NCBI GenBank assembly: GCA_022432975.1
Contig: CM039511.1
Span: forward strand, 17,882,557-17,946,556
Length of the DNA: 64,000 bases
Direction: 5' to 3'
From: Begonia masoniana
Lineage: Eukaryota; Streptophyta; Magnoliopsida; Cucurbitales; Begoniaceae
A program made the translations under genes and the position numbers. Numbering within the stretch: position 1 is the stretch's first letter; every line of letters begins with the position of its first letter. Of this stretch, positions 12,366 to 23,777 are shown in pieces. The notes below the pieces were generated by a model. The model ran no database searches. It was given only the letters and a program-made list of their open reading frames with translations, and was not told the origin of the DNA.

Positions 12366-12546
12366 GGTTTTCTCTCTTCACTGCTTGGATGGAAGACGCC
12401 CAGAACAAAGGAAAAAAAAAACTGTCATCTTTCCTTTTTTTTTATTATTTTCTTTTTCTAAAATTACAATTTTCTCACCAAATTCGATACCTCCAATAAA
12501 TAAAAACCCAATTTTCAGAAACATTCAACGTCGCTGTGATACCAAT
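12366..12546 (-). mobile_element. copia C leader fragment with primer-binding site
   Basis: On the minus strand the LTR end is followed by ATTGGTATCACAGC (plus 12533-12546), a Met-tRNA primer-binding site with one departure from the usual TATCAGAG. An A/T-rich leader follows, running left until cut by the reversed gypsy LTR. No coding sequence is visible. Confidence 0.65.
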
Positions 12547-12797
12547 TGTTGATAATCGAACAATAATAATTCAGAGAAAGAAAATAAATGCAGAAACACA
12601 TGAACATCAAGATTTATGTGAAAAATCCTAAACGGGAAAAAAGCTGTAGGCAGATGAAAAATTCGCTAGTAGAAAATCAATGTACAATTGAGTTTTGCGA
12701 CTCAAGTATCAATATATAGAGAAAATATAAAATCCTAATATAAATGTACATGTCCAACTCGACCAACCTAGAATTCAGGTCATACTAAATTCTAACA
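12547..12797 (-). mobile_element. LTR of copia C (251 bp)
   Basis: Bounded by TGTTGATAATCG at 12547 and TTCTAACA at 12797, with TG...CA ends. The adjoining reverse-complement primer-binding site at 12533-12546 fixes minus-strand orientation and identifies it as the 5' LTR. The flank to the right begins ATCAT; the partner TSD is not available in the window. Confidence 0.7.
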
Positions 12798-12869
12798 ATC
12801 ATAATGTTAATTACTGAATCGACCACACTGCCCACCATTTCATTAGAATCCATCCTTGATAGAGTTCTT

Positions 12870-13588
12870 GACATGAGCTCAGATCTCTTCATCACCCATT
12901 ACCCATTTTTTTATGGGTCCAATAAAAGACAAATTTGATCTCAGGTTGTTGAGATGTACATCTCGGGAAAAGACAAACTTGGGTATATCAATAGAGACTA
13001 TCTTCAACCACCAGAAGTAGATCCTTCATATCGTAAATGGCGTACTGAAAGGAGAGAATGCCACTGTAAAAGGTTGATAGATCAACTTGATGGACTACTC
13101 CTTGGTTGTGAACTTCATTTGGTAACCTAAGCAAGTGTGGGACATCGCTGCAACTACATATTATGTCGGCACAAGCACCTAACTAAGACATAGACTCCGG
13201 TGTCGTGTATCTCAGAAGAAACAAGATGAGTATCCATAGAGAAATAATATAACGATCTACGGGACTTGTGGTGAGAGATTGATTTTCATTGCCCCAATCT
13301 AATAGAATGTGCTCACGCCACACAAAAATATGACTCAATCCTAGAGGAGGAAAGAGTATATTTTTCTGGATGAACTTGATGATCGACTAGATAACATTCG
13401 AAGCAATGACCTATTTTCCCACAGTCGAGCAAGCATATGCTCACATTCAAATGGAGGACACTCAAAAATTTGTAATGATATCAAAAGTAGAATCTGGAAC
13501 TAATGTTGCTGTCATGGCCACCAAAAGTGTGAAAAACAATCAATCACAAACATTGGTGAAGTTAGGGTTTTCCTCGAGATCTAAAAGT
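12870..13588 (+). pseudogene. copia-type Gag (UBN2-like) pseudogene, first segment
   Basis: Read across frames, the plus strand gives a plant copia Gag: VVEMYISGKDKLGYIN, PPEVDPSYRKWRTE, YNDLRDLW, ECAHATQKYDSILEEERVY, then the best open stretch at 13406-13588 (YFPTVEQAYAHIQMEDTQKF, MISKVESGTNVAVMATKS). Many stops and frameshifts mark an old copy. The solo LTR at 13594 interrupts it and the Gag continues at 15996. Orientation is opposite to the LTR at 12547-12797, so the two are probably different elements. Confidence 0.75.
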
Positions 13589-13593
13589 AATCT

Positions 13594-15990
13594 TGTAACA
13601 CCCGACAATTTCGGCTAGGTGATTTTCTTAACCATTTTGATTGTCACCATTTTTTATTAACCTTTATGATTTTAAATTTAATATCAAGACATATTTATTA
13701 CAAGTTGAGTGAAACTAGGTTGGGTGGCAAGTTGGTAATTAAGTTGGATTTTAGTTAATATATATAGAAAATGGAAATCCTTAAACCTCATTAACCCTCA
13801 CTGTAGCTGACATTTCCTCTCTCGGCAATTTCCCATTTTCTCCAAAGCTCTTCCTCTCTCTCTCGGCCAGCTACTCCTCCACCAACGATCAATTCTTCAG
13901 TATTCACTTCGACAATCCACGCTCTAGGTAAGACTTAGACAATGTAGTTACTGGATAGTTTCTTAGGGCTCTGTTTTCAGCTAGAACTTGGGGTTTCGGA
14001 TTCTTCAATGGTTGGGTTATTGTAGTAACATTTATAATCTATGTTTATCTGCTAAGTTGAATCTAGTTATTTTGATATTTTTGGAAGCTTAATCTGTACG
14101 CATTAGGCGCTCGACTAGGAAGATTTAGAAATATATAAGTTAGAATCTAGGATGACTTTCAGTTAGAACTTTTAGAATTTTGATTTAACACTGTAATGTG
14201 AAATGTTTCTAGGTGAAGAAGTTTGAAGAGAGGTGCTCAAGTTTTGCTAAGGAAACCAGGTAAGTGAGTGAGTAAGATTTCCGGCCATTAGAGCCCTACA
14301 TCTCAAGGGTACTAAGGAGAGGTGTTATTTATGATGTTAAATGTATCTGTGCTAATATCTGGTTGGTTATGGTACTCGAATTGATGTTGTGATCTTTAAC
14401 GAATGAATGACTTGCTCTGTAGCCTGATGATTTTAGAATGCTCGTGCTCATGCATCACGAATCTTTCTCATGCATATGAAAATGTTTTAAAAGCATGATT
14501 TTCCCTATGAACAAGAAATGAGTATGAAACTTATGCAACAAGGATTAAGAGAGGGTTGGGGGCGGTTTGACTTATGTCACTGTCCAAAAGAAGGACCATG
14601 AATATGACCCGAAAGGGACTATGTACACTCTCACTGTCAACCCCCTTTTCGTCACAAATCCTCCCTTAATCCATATGATGAAAATGATGAACATGAACAA
14701 GAACAGGAACACGAAAAGATCATGAACATGTGTTTCCTTTAATTTGTGCATTCATGCATACATGTTAGCATTGCACTCCTTACTAAGCATTAGGCTTATA
14801 GTTTAAACCTTATGATGTAGGTGAAGAACAATCAGGTGAGGATTTCAAATTCAGTGAAGATGCCTAAGTCTGGTTGCTGGATGGTGCTCAGGGTGACAGT
14901 GTGTGGCTGGAAAGGCGATTATGATCTCTGGTTGCTACCTTTAAGATATTAGTAAGGTTTATGAATATTGAAGTTTAAGTAGGAGAGGTTTTTCTTAAAA
15001 ATGTTGAATACTAGTAAACTTGTCTGATTGATTTTCGGGTTGTGAATGATCTGTTTATTTAAGTCTTCCGCTATGCATACTCAGAATATGTCTATGGTTT
15101 GTGTCAATACAAGTTTGTGTTAGTCATGTTGGGAGTTTAGAAATTCAGGATGTCCTCTGTAGGTAAAAGTCAGGGGTTCATGTATGTCGATGGATGTTTC
15201 TATTGGTAAGTTAAGGTTTCTGTTGATCGGATGATGTCCTCCACCGGATGATGTCTTATGTCGGGTGAGGTCTTCTATCGGATGATGTCTTCCATCGGAT
15301 GATGTCTTCCATCGGATGATGTTGTTTATTTTATCAGATTGAGTGTGTATAAGTTCTATCGTTTAGCGATCAGATGAAGTTTAATGAGACACGCGAGATG
15401 CACATGTCAATCGGTAGATGTAGATTTTGTTTTCGGATGAAGTGTGTATAGTTTCTTTTGTCGTTTGTGACCGGACGATGTGAGCAAAAGTGAATTGTTG
15501 CTCTGTGACCAGATGATGCGCGCGAAAGTGATTTGTCGCTTTGTGACCGGATGATGTGAGCAAGAGTGATTTGTCGCTTTATGACCGGATGATGTGAGCA
15601 AAAGTGAATTGTCGCTTTGTGACCGGATGATGCGAGCGAAAGTGATTTGTCGCTTTGTGACCGGATGATGTGAGCAAGAGTGATTTGTCGCTTTGTGACT
15701 GGATAATGTGAGCAAAAGTGATTTGTCATTTGTGATCGGATGATGTGAGTAGTATTGTTTGTCGTTTGTGATCGGTAGATGCCTATTGGGTTTCAATTCT
15801 CTTAGCCAATGTTTTATTATTTTATCTATTTTATGAATGATAGTTACTCATTGAGTTTCCGCTGTAAATTCGAGGGTTAAAGATGGATTTATCATCACTG
15901 AGAGAAAATCTAAATTTTTCCGTAAATTCTCTTAGACCGGTTCCATGTCATGGGTAACAAAAACCGGGTCTGAAGACTCGGGGTGTTACA
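13594..15990 (+). mobile_element. solo gypsy LTR, family B (2397 bp, TSD AATCT)
   Basis: Starts TGTAACACCCGACAATTTCG at 13594 and ends ACTCGGGGTGTTACA at 15990. It is flanked by perfect 5-bp duplications AATCT (13589-13593 and 15991-15995), and the copia Gag pseudogene runs on both sides. No internal domain is present, so it arose by LTR-LTR recombination of a full element. It includes a GCCCTACATCTCA segment near 14300 shared with other LTRs and a 38-bp minisatellite near its 3' end. Confidence 0.95.
15465..15785 (+). repeat. 38-bp minisatellite in LTR B
   Basis: About eight units of ~38 bp with TTTGTCGCTTTGTGACCGGA then TGATGTGAGCAA. Upstream (15225-15325) shorter units of GGATGATGTCTTCCATC type occur. 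Long overlapping minus-strand ORFs here simply translate the repeat and are not genes. The regular spacing is not CRISPR-like because the units abut and show no distinct spacers. Confidence 0.9.
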
Positions 15991-15995
15991 AATCT

Positions 15996-16150
15996 TAAGA
16001 TAGTAAGAGCTAAATGTAGATGAGCAAGACATAATAAGAACACATGCTTTATAGTCATTGAAATTCTATCAATCTGGATCAGCATTCTTTACTACTCTTT
16101 TATGGCGTCTGGCATCGGAGTCCAACAAAGACACATGTTCTTTACGCAAT
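15996..16150 (+). pseudogene. copia Gag pseudogene, zinc-knuckle segment
   Basis: Continuation of the Gag pseudogene after the solo LTR. A decayed zinc-knuckle region is readable (K-C-R then ARHNKNTCF) where the family has CX2CX4HX4C; several positions are lost. It ends in AT-rich sequence. Confidence 0.5.
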
Positions 16151-16754
16151 TATTCTATATTTTATATTATTTATTTTTATTGATTTTTGACTAATAAATC
16201 ATATCATCTTTATACTTTTAAATTTAAAAAAATTATTCTATTTTGGGAACTGAGTTCACTTCATGCAACTATTTATTATTATCATTACACTTTACTTACT
16301 AATTTATAACATCAAATTAATTAATATAGTAAACGTATAATTTTTTACCAGCCAAAGACAACCATAATTAACATTGAATAATTTAGCCAAATTTACATTT
16401 GTTTATTTAAGTCATGGTTAAACTTTAATTAATAAAAAGTTAAGAGTGTTTAGGACGTGGCTTTATAATTATAGTTTAATTAATTACTATATCTTCTATC
16501 CTGAACTTTATCCAATCACGTAGAAGAGACACAAAAGCAACATTCTATCGAAGAATATAATTTAAAAAAAAAAATCAACATTTTGATCGCAATTTTAATA
16601 TCTTGGTTTTTCTTTTTCAAATTCAAACCAATCTATATGCATTAAAATTTGAGATAAGGGTTGAACTTAAATACGATTATACTTTTTCTAAATATTTTAT
16701 ATTCTTCAATTTATAATTTTATATTTTTTTATGAATTTAACTACAATAATTGGA
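16151..16754. other. AT-rich spacer, no gene seen
   Basis: Very A/T-rich with poly-A runs and no coding, TIR or LTR signal that I can support. It may be flanking sequence of the host locus whose promoter-like region resumes after the LTR at 19634. Confidence 0.5.
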
Positions 16755-18579
16755 TTTGCTGTAATACCCGACAAGTTTGACCAGGTGATTTTTAACTGTT
16801 TTAACGGTCATGTTTATTTTGACCTTTTCGGTTTGAAATTTATGCCAAGACTTAATTAATTGCTTGTGCTGAAAATCTAGGTTGGGTGGCAAAATTGTAA
16901 TTAAGAATGATTGGATTTAATATAAATAGAAAGTGGAAACTCTTAAACCTCACCAAAATCTCACTGTAGCCGACATTCCCTTTTGCGTTCTCTCATTCCC
17001 CTGAGCTGTCTCCCTCTGCCAGCGACTCTCTCATCGGCGACTGATTCTTCAGCCTCCACCCCGACAATCCACACTCTATGTAAGACTTTGGCAATATAGT
17101 TACTGGTTGTTTACATTGAGCTCTGTTTTCTGCTGGAGCTGGGATTTTGGATTCTTCAATGACCGAATAATGGTAGTAACGTTTATAACCCGAGTTTAAT
17201 AAAGGCATCTCCGATTCGATTCTAGACTTTATTATAATTGACTGGGAATAGTTCTAAACCAAATCTGGTTATTTTGATTCTAGAAATTTAGACTACGCAC
17301 ACAGAGTGCTCGGCTAAAGGACTTATATATATATATATATATACACGTTAGATTCTAGGGTGACTCTTGATTAGAACTTTTGAGATGTTGTTTTAACTAT
17401 ACAATGTGGAATGTTTTAGGTGAGGAAGTCTGAAGAGAAGTACTCAAAATTGCTAAGGAAACCAGGTAAGTGAATGTGTAGGATTGCCCGGCCATTAGGG
17501 CCCTACATCACAGGGGTGCTAGTTAGAAACTATTTTTTTCGATGTTTAAAGATTATCTGAGCTTTTGCCTGTTAGTTACGATGCTTGAACTGAAAGAATG
17601 ATCCTTGTTAGATGTATGACCTGTTCAGTAGGATGATGAACCAAGAGTATCCCTACTCATGCATCACGAATGTTTCTCAAGCATATGAAAGTGTTTTAAG
17701 TGCATGTTTTCTCTCATGAACAAGATATGAATATGAAACCTATGCAACATGGATTAGGAGAGGGTTGTGGGCGATTTGGCGTATGTCATTGTCCAAAAGA
17801 GGGACCAAGAATACGACCCGCAAGGGACTATGTACACTTTCACTGTCGAACCCCCTTTACCGGCACAAATCCTCCCTTAATCCATACAACGTAAATGATG
17901 AATATAATATGAGCACGAACATGAACAAGTACAAGAAAAGACTCATGAGAATATATATTTTCTTTAAACTGTGTATTCATGCATACATGTTAGCATTGCA
18001 TTCCTTACTAAGTATTAGGCTTATAGTTTAAACCTTATGATGTAGGTGAAGAATTAACAGGTGAGGACTCTAAATTCAGCGAAGATGTCTAAGGCTGGTT
18101 GTTGGATGGTTCTCAGGGTGACAGTGCGTGGTTGGAAAAGGCGATTATGACCCGTGGTTACTGCTCATGTGATGTCAGTAAGGATTACGAAAACTGAGGT
18201 TAAAGTATGATGAGTTTTCTCATGTCATTAGATACTAGAATATGACTGATACAATTTCTAAGTAGGATGGGGTTTCTCTTAAGAGCGTCATTTTTTTTAG
18301 ATATTACCTGTTTTAGCTTTTGAGCTCGAGAATTGTTCTGAGAATTTATATATATATATATGATGGTCTGTTTTAATGAAGTCTTCTACTATGCATACTT
18401 AGATTGAGTTTATGTTTAAGTCAGAAGAGGATTATATTGTCATGATGAGAGTGTGTGAAAGTTTGGATGTCCTCTATGGGTAAATGTCAAAGGTGTTTTC
18501 CCACCGATGGATGTTTTCTGTCAGTAGAAGTCGTTTAATAAGTTAAGGTTTCCTGTCTTTAGGGTAAAGTCTATCGGAT

Positions 18580-19050
18580 GATGTGAGTAACGACGAGTAA
18601 TCGGACGATGTGAGTAGTGCTATTTTGATCGGATGAGTAAATCATCCGGCTGACGTCATCGGCAAGAGTAGTTTAAACTTTGTCGTTTTGTGATCGGATG
18701 ATGTGAGTAAAGATGAGTAATCGAATGATGTGAGTAGTGCTGTTTTGATCGGATGAGTAAATCATCCGGCTAACGTCATCGGCAGGTGTAGTTTAAACTT
18801 TGTCGTTTTGTGATCGGAGGATGTGAGTAAAGATGAGTAATCGGATGATGTGAGTAGTGCTGTTTTGATCGGATGAGTAAATCATCCGGCTGACGTCATC
18901 GACAGGAGTGGTTTAAACGTTGTTGTTTTGTGATCGGATGATGTGAGTAAAGATGAGTAATCGGATGATGTGAGTAGTGCTGTTTTGATTGGATGAGTAA
19001 ATCATCCGGCTGACGTCATCGGCAGGAGTGGTTTAACGTTGGTAGCTATC
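18580..19050 (+). repeat. 120-bp tandem repeat in the 16760 LTR, four copies
   Basis: Four units with an exact 120-bp period. Each has a hairpin (CGGATGA, 5 nt, TCATCCG), then TGACGTCA at 18651, 18891 and 19011 (the copy at 18771 is TAACGTCA), then TTTGTCGTTTTGTGATCGGA and GATGTGAGTAA. The hairpin plus TGACGTCA block closely matches the 54-bp unit at 6752-6910 in a different LTR family. Confidence 0.92.
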
Positions 19051-19247
19051 GATGGAGGTAAGTATAAGGTTTGTCGTCTTGTGTTTTGGACAATGTCTAA
19101 GAACCACGTGCATTGCACATGCCCATCGATAGGTGTCTTCTACCGGGCGACGACTAATGAGACACGCGAAGTGCACGTGACAATCGGGTGATGTGTCCCC
19201 TATCGATAAACGCCTGCAAATCCATGCAACCCGAGAACGATGGAGTC

Positions 19248-19447
19248 GGGTGATCTGAGGGCATGTCTTTTCTGCCTGATTTTGTTATGTGACTGATGTC
19301 CGAGCTTTGTCGCTCAATTCTGTGATATAGTAAGACAAAAGTGTAATGGGTGATCTGAGGGCATGTCTTTTCTGCCTGATTTTGTTATGTGACTGATGTC
19401 CGAGCTTTGTCGCTCAATTCTGTGATATAGTAAGACAAAAGTGTAAT
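19248..19447 (+). repeat. perfect 100-bp tandem duplication
   Basis: Positions 19248-19347 and 19348-19447 are identical by eye (start GGGTGATCTGAGGGC, end GACAAAAGTGTAAT). Surrounding LTR repeats have diverged, so this duplication is recent or an assembly artefact. Confidence 0.93.
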
Positions 19448-19639
19448 GGAGAAGTCGAGTTTATGAAGGGTTCAGTCTCGTCTGACGTTGCAATGTCTCT
19501 GAGTTCTGTTTCAGGAAAGAAACAAAAAAAAAAATATATAATAATAACAAGAGGACAAGATGAAACAGAGGACTAACTAGCAAATAATCGAAGGATGTTT
19601 ATGATTATGTCACGACCCCACTGGGGTTGTTACATTTGT

Positions 19640-19797
19640 AGATTTAAGTGTATTCACATTTTTATCTTTGTTAGGTTTAGAGTGCAGTATAAATATCCCT
19701 CCTGCCACTCTCAAAGCTACTCTCTCTCTCTCTCTCTGCGATCACTCTACTGATTCCAAAAGATTTTCAGACTTTCATCTTTTCAGATTTTGGGTTT
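19640..19797 (+). promoter_or_regulatory. host-like promoter and 5' leader of the kinase locus
   Basis: A TATAAATA box lies near 19690, followed by a CT microsatellite (~19720-19737) and a pyrimidine-rich leader, a common plant core-promoter arrangement. Copia B is inserted just downstream with TSD TTGAT, and the flank after it (26024) leads in 20 bases to the kinase ATG at 26044. Removing copia B would place this TATA about 140 bp before the ATG. Role inferred from layout only. Confidence 0.55.
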
Positions 19798-19802
19798 TTG
19801 AT

Positions 19803-20103
19803 TATTAGGATTAGACGCCCTAATCCACCTGTAACGAACGATCGGGAATACGAAAAAGAAAATAACACACAAATTTATAGTGGTTCACTCTTGTTGTGAG
19901 AGCTACGTCTACTGGCCGCTGACAGATTTTACTAAAATCAAAAACAGAGTTACAAAGGTTTTTGCCTCACACTCTCAGACTTTCTGTGTTAACCTCGATA
20001 ACCTAAATACGTCTTTATATAATAGACGATTTAGGGTTACAAAATAACAAGATACTTAATTACCAAAATACCCCCAACCTAAATTAAGCTCCATAACTCA
20101 ACA
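19803..20103 (-). repeat. 3' LTR of copia B
   Basis: 301 bp, TATTAGGATTAGACGCC to ACTCAACA. The terminal TG is mutated to TA. A polypurine tract follows on the internal side (minus strand AAGTGGGAGAT). Confidence 0.93.
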
Positions 20104-20624
20104 ATCTCCCACTTGGAGACTAATCTCATCATCTCTCCATCTGTAGCAGCTTCCTTTCAATGTCTCATCCAAGAAGTCCGATTGAAGTTGCGCACAACTT
20201 CAGCTTCTCACTCGTCACAGCTTTGTCAACATGTCAGCTGGATTCCGACTCCCTAGGATCTTCTTAAGCGCTAATACTCCATCTTCTAAGGCGGATCTGA
20301 TGAAGTGATAACGCACCTGTATATGCTTTGTCTTGCCATGATAAACTGGATTCTTTGCCAAATGGATGGCACTTTGGCTGTCACAATGCAATACACTACC
20401 ATCATAGTTTTGGCCTAACTCGCGTAAGAAAGACTGTAACCACATCATCTCCTTTGCAGCTTCTGTCACTGCAATATACTCGGCTTCACAACTAGAAAGA
20501 GCGACGACATCTTGAAGTCTCGAAACCCAACTGATTTCCGTACCACCCAAAGTGTAGACATACTCAGTCCTGCTCTTACTACTGTCAATATCACCACCAT
20601 TATCAGCATCAACGTATCCATCTA

Positions 20625-21000
20625 TGTGATGACCCGAATGTGCACGTATGGTAAGATGGCTGCACGAACCGGAACCCGGATGGCGGTACGTCCGCACGGG
20701 CGAATCAGAAGGTGACAGGTCATAAAAAGGGAGTCGTCACAATCTCACATCACTTGGGGAAGTATGTGGAAATGAAACATATGTAAGAGATCCCTCCCAA
20801 GATAGTAAGACGCGTTTTAGAGCACAATTGACAACGGATCCCATAAGAACTCTGAAGTTAAAAGTGATTCGGCGAGAGCAATTCTAGGTTGGGTGATCTT
20901 CTGGGAAGTTCTCGCCAAACAAAGCCGTGAGGGGAGGATATTGGGCTACGGCCCAATCCCTAAAGCGGACAATATCTTGCTGGGAAAAGGGGTCGTTACA
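20625..21000 (+). repeat. Cassandra 5' LTR with 5S rRNA-like block
   Basis: 376 bp from TGTGATGACCCGAATG to GTCGTTACA. Positions ~20835-20920 match plant 5S rRNA in order: ACGGATCCCATAAGAACT, then GAAGTTAAAAGTG, GGCGAGAGCA, GGTTGGGTGA and CTGGGAAGTTCTCG. This covers the region of the 5S internal promoter (boxes A and C), so RNA polymerase III transcription is possible by family knowledge. Confidence 0.93.
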
Positions 21001-21071
21001 AATGGTATCAGAGCCTGTACCCAACCGAAAATGTGGCCAACGAGGACGTTGGGCCCCCGAGAGGGGTTGAT

Positions 21072-21446
21072 TGTGATGACCCGAATGTGCACGTATGGTA
21101 CGATGGCTACACGAACCGGAACCCGGATGGCGGTACGTCCGCGCGGGCGAACCGGAAGGTGACAGGTAGTAAAAAGGGGGTCATCACAATCCCACATCGC
21201 TTGAGGAAGTATGTGGAAATGAAATATATGTAAGAGATCCCTCCCAAGATAGTAAGACGCGTTTTGGAGCACAATTGAAAACGGATCCCATAAGAACTCC
21301 GAAGTTAAAAGTGCTTCGGCGAGAGCAATTCCAGGTTGGGTGACTTTCTGGGAAGTTCTCGCCAAACAATGCCGTGAGGGGAGGATATTGGGCTACGGTC
21401 CAATCCCCAGAGCGGCAATATCTTGATGGGAAAAGAGGTCGTTACA
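21072..21446 (+). repeat. Cassandra 3' LTR with 5S rRNA-like block
   Basis: 375 bp, same ends as the 5' LTR. The 5S-like block lies at ~21280-21366 and keeps AACTCCGAAGTTAAAAGTGC, closer to plant 5S than the first copy, which has AACTCTGAAG and GTGATTCGG. Confidence 0.93.
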
Positions 21447-23777
21447 ATCTAGACCTAAGTCTGATTTTCGAAAACATAAAGCGAAATTTGAACTTCCCTT
21501 CAAGTATCGGAAGATCCATTTTACGGCTTCCCAATGTTTTCTTCCTGGATTACTCATAAACCTGCTGACAACTCTCATTGCATGTGCAATGTCTGGTCAT
21601 GTGCAAACCATCGCGTACATAATACTACCAATAGCAGAGGAATATGGAACAGTAGCCATGTAGTCCTTCTCTTCATCGGTTGAGGGTGACTGATCTTTGG
21701 ATAGTCTGAAAGGACTAGCCAACGGTGTAGTGACTGGCTTAACATCGTGCATCTTGAACCTGCTAAGAACCTTTTTCACGTACTCTTCTTGTGAGAGTTT
21801 GAGAACCTCCTTATCCCTGAAGATCCTCATCCTAAAGATTTATTTTGCAACACCCAAATCCTTCATTGCAAACTCTTTAGATAATTTTCTCTTTAGCCTG
21901 TCAATCTCATGCAATCTTGCTCCAGCAATCAACATATCATAAACGTAAAAGAGCAGAATAATGTAGGAATTATCAAACCTTTTGATGTAGCAGCAGTGAT
22001 CGGCTTCACATCTCACAAAGCTGTTATTCTTCATGAAACTATCGAATCTCCTGTACCATTGCCTTGAAGCCTGTTTCAAGTCATACAAGCTCTTCTGAAG
22101 CTAACACACGAGCTCATCTTTATCTTTCAACTCGAAACCTTGTGGTTGCCGCATGTAGATCTCTTCATCTAAATCACCGTGAAGAAAAGCAGTTTTCACG
22201 TCCATCTGTTGAAGATGAAGGTCTTCTTTCACAACCAAACCCAAGACAGTTCTGATCATCGTCAATTTCACCACAGGTGATAAAATCTTGGTGTAGTCAA
22301 TACCTTCCTTTTGTTGGAAACCTTTGACAACTAATCTGGCCTTGTACCGCTTGCTCCCATCATGTTCTTCTTTAATTCGGTAAACCCACTTGTTGTGCAG
22401 TGCTTTCTTACCCTTTGGCAACTCAGTCAATTGCCAAGTTTGATTTGATTTCAATGAGTTCATCTCATCTTTCATGGCTGCCTCCCACTTAATCAAATCA
22501 TCAGACTATGCTGCTTCCTCATAATATTCTGGTTCGCCTGCATCGGTCAGCAGGATGTAATTAAGAGATGGAGACCATCTATGGACTGGTTTGCTGATTC
22601 TGGATGATCTTCTTAGTTCTGCAATCAACCTTTGCGGATTTACCTCTGGAGCCACATTCTCGTCAACTTCTTCTTCAACAACACCCCGAGTTTCTTCAAC
22701 ACTCGGACTATTATCAGCTGAAAAATCTCTAAAGTTGACCACAGTAGACTCTTTCAATACAGAACTCCCACTGTCAGAAGTCTTTTCAACAGCATCTTTG
22801 TAAAGAACTTGTTCGTTGAAGATGACGTTCTTGCTACGAATGATCCTTCGATTTTGATTATCCCAGAAACAATAACCAAACTCGGCGTCACCATAACCAA
22901 TAAGAAAACACTTAATAGATTTCGAATCAAGCTTGCTTCTATCAGAATCATCAATATAAACATATGATAAGTAACCAAACACTTTCAGAAATGAAAAGTT
23001 TACCTTTTTACCGCTCCAAACTTCTTCTGGAACTTTGAAATCTAGAGGTACAGAGGGTTCTCTATTGATCAGGTAGGCTGTTGTGCTGACTGCATCTGCC
23101 CAAAAGGTTTTAGGCAGCCCGGCATGCAATCTCATGCTCCTTGCACGTTCATTCAGTGTTCTGTTCATCCTTTCAGCTACTCCATTTTCTTGAGGCGTTC
23201 GAGGAATAGTCTTCTACATCTTGATTCCATTCATAGCACAATACTCACTGAAGTCTGCATTGATGTACTCGCCTCCGTTGTCGGACCTCAAACACTTCAC
23301 TTTCATATTCGTTTCATTCTCAACCAAAGCCTTCCACTTCTTGAAAACACTAAATACATCAGATTTGTTCTTCATGAAGTAGACCCAAACTTTTCTGGTT
23401 GAATCATTTATGAACGTCACGTAGTAGTATGATCCACCAAGAGAAGAAACGGGTGCGGGTCCCCACACGTCGGTGTGCACTAATTCCAGTTTTTCTTTCT
23501 TCAGCTCCTTCCCAACATTTAGAAAACTGACACGTATCTGTTTCCCAAAAATGCAACTTTCACATAACTGATACTCAACAAGACTTCAGCCTGGAATCTG
23601 ACCACTCTTAACAAGAATCTTCATTTCTTTCTCGCTCATGTGGCCCAACCTGCAATGCCATAACTCTGTGTCCTTCGAACTATCAACAACAGCAACTGTG
23701 TCTCTGCATGTAGAAGTCATGTATAAGTTTCCTGTTTTCTGACCTCGAGCAACTACCATCGCTCCTTTAGTTACCTT

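Larger units (their letters stand above)
16760..19634 (+). mobile_element. solo gypsy LTR, family B relative (2875 bp)
   Basis: Starts TGTAATACCCGACAAGTTTG and ends GGGGTTGTTACA at 19634. The flanks TTTGC (16755-16759) and TTTGT (19635-19639) differ at one base, which fits a mutated 5-bp TSD. Sequence near 16780-17060 and 17440-18130 resembles the LTR at 13594-15990 (for example GGTTGGGTGGCAAAATTGTA). It contains a 120-bp tandem repeat, a perfect 100-bp duplication and short TA microsatellites (~17324-17342, ~18346-18360). Confidence 0.9.
20625..21446 (-). mobile_element. Cassandra TRIM retrotransposon (TSD ATCTA)
   Basis: An 822-bp element with two near-identical LTRs (20625-21000, 21072-21446) around a 71-bp core. 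The core has a Met-tRNA primer-binding site TGGTATCAGAGCC (21003-21015) and a purine-rich end (GAGAGGGGTTGA). No coding capacity. Flanks ATCTA at 20620-20624 and 21447-21451 are a perfect TSD. Each LTR carries a 5S rRNA-like block, the hallmark of Cassandra. The primer site reads on the plus strand, so the element itself is plus-oriented; it is listed on minus only because it sits in minus-strand copia B. Such elements are mobilised by enzymes of other retrotransposons. Confidence 0.96.
20215..23480 (-). pseudogene. copia B integrase, RT and RNase H
   Basis: Minus-strand fragments in order. The integrase core has HTDVWGPAPVSSLGG, CLRSDNGGEYINADF and PQENGVAERMNRTLNER (the D, D and E positions present). 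RT follows (KWVYRIKEEHDGSKRYKA, MDVKTAFLHGDLDEEIYM, KSLYDLKQASRQWYRRF), with the catalytic block reading FYVYDMLIAG, so the first Asp of the usual YVDD is Tyr. Then MKDLGVAK, SAIGSIMYAM and RNase H (YVDADNGGDID, SSCEAEYIAVTEAAKEM, NPADMLTKL). Stops or shifts occur near 23214, 22498, 22090, 21835 and 21590. The Cassandra element at 20625-21446 cuts RNase H just before YVDADN. The copy is inactive. Confidence 0.92.

Noticed and set aside
12547..12797. 5' LTR of the plus-strand Gag pseudogene that follows
   Set aside because: The primer-binding site lies on the left in reverse complement, so this LTR belongs to a minus-strand element.
15465..15785. Regularly spaced repeats that could suggest a CRISPR array
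   Set aside because: Units abut without unique spacers, lie inside an LTR of a plant retrotransposon, and no cas-like genes are present.
15370..15796. Three overlapping minus-strand ORFs with repeated residues
   Set aside because: They translate the 38-bp minisatellite in three frames; the repeat, not selection, keeps them open.
21003..21015. tRNA-like TGGTATCAGAGCC, and similar sites near 25704 and 50646
   Set aside because: These are Met-tRNA primer-binding sites next to LTR ends, not tRNA genes. No tRNA gene was recognised in the window.
20835..21366. 5S rRNA genes
   Set aside because: Only the inner part of 5S is present and it lies in both LTRs of a TRIM with TSD; this is the Cassandra signature, not a 5S gene pair.
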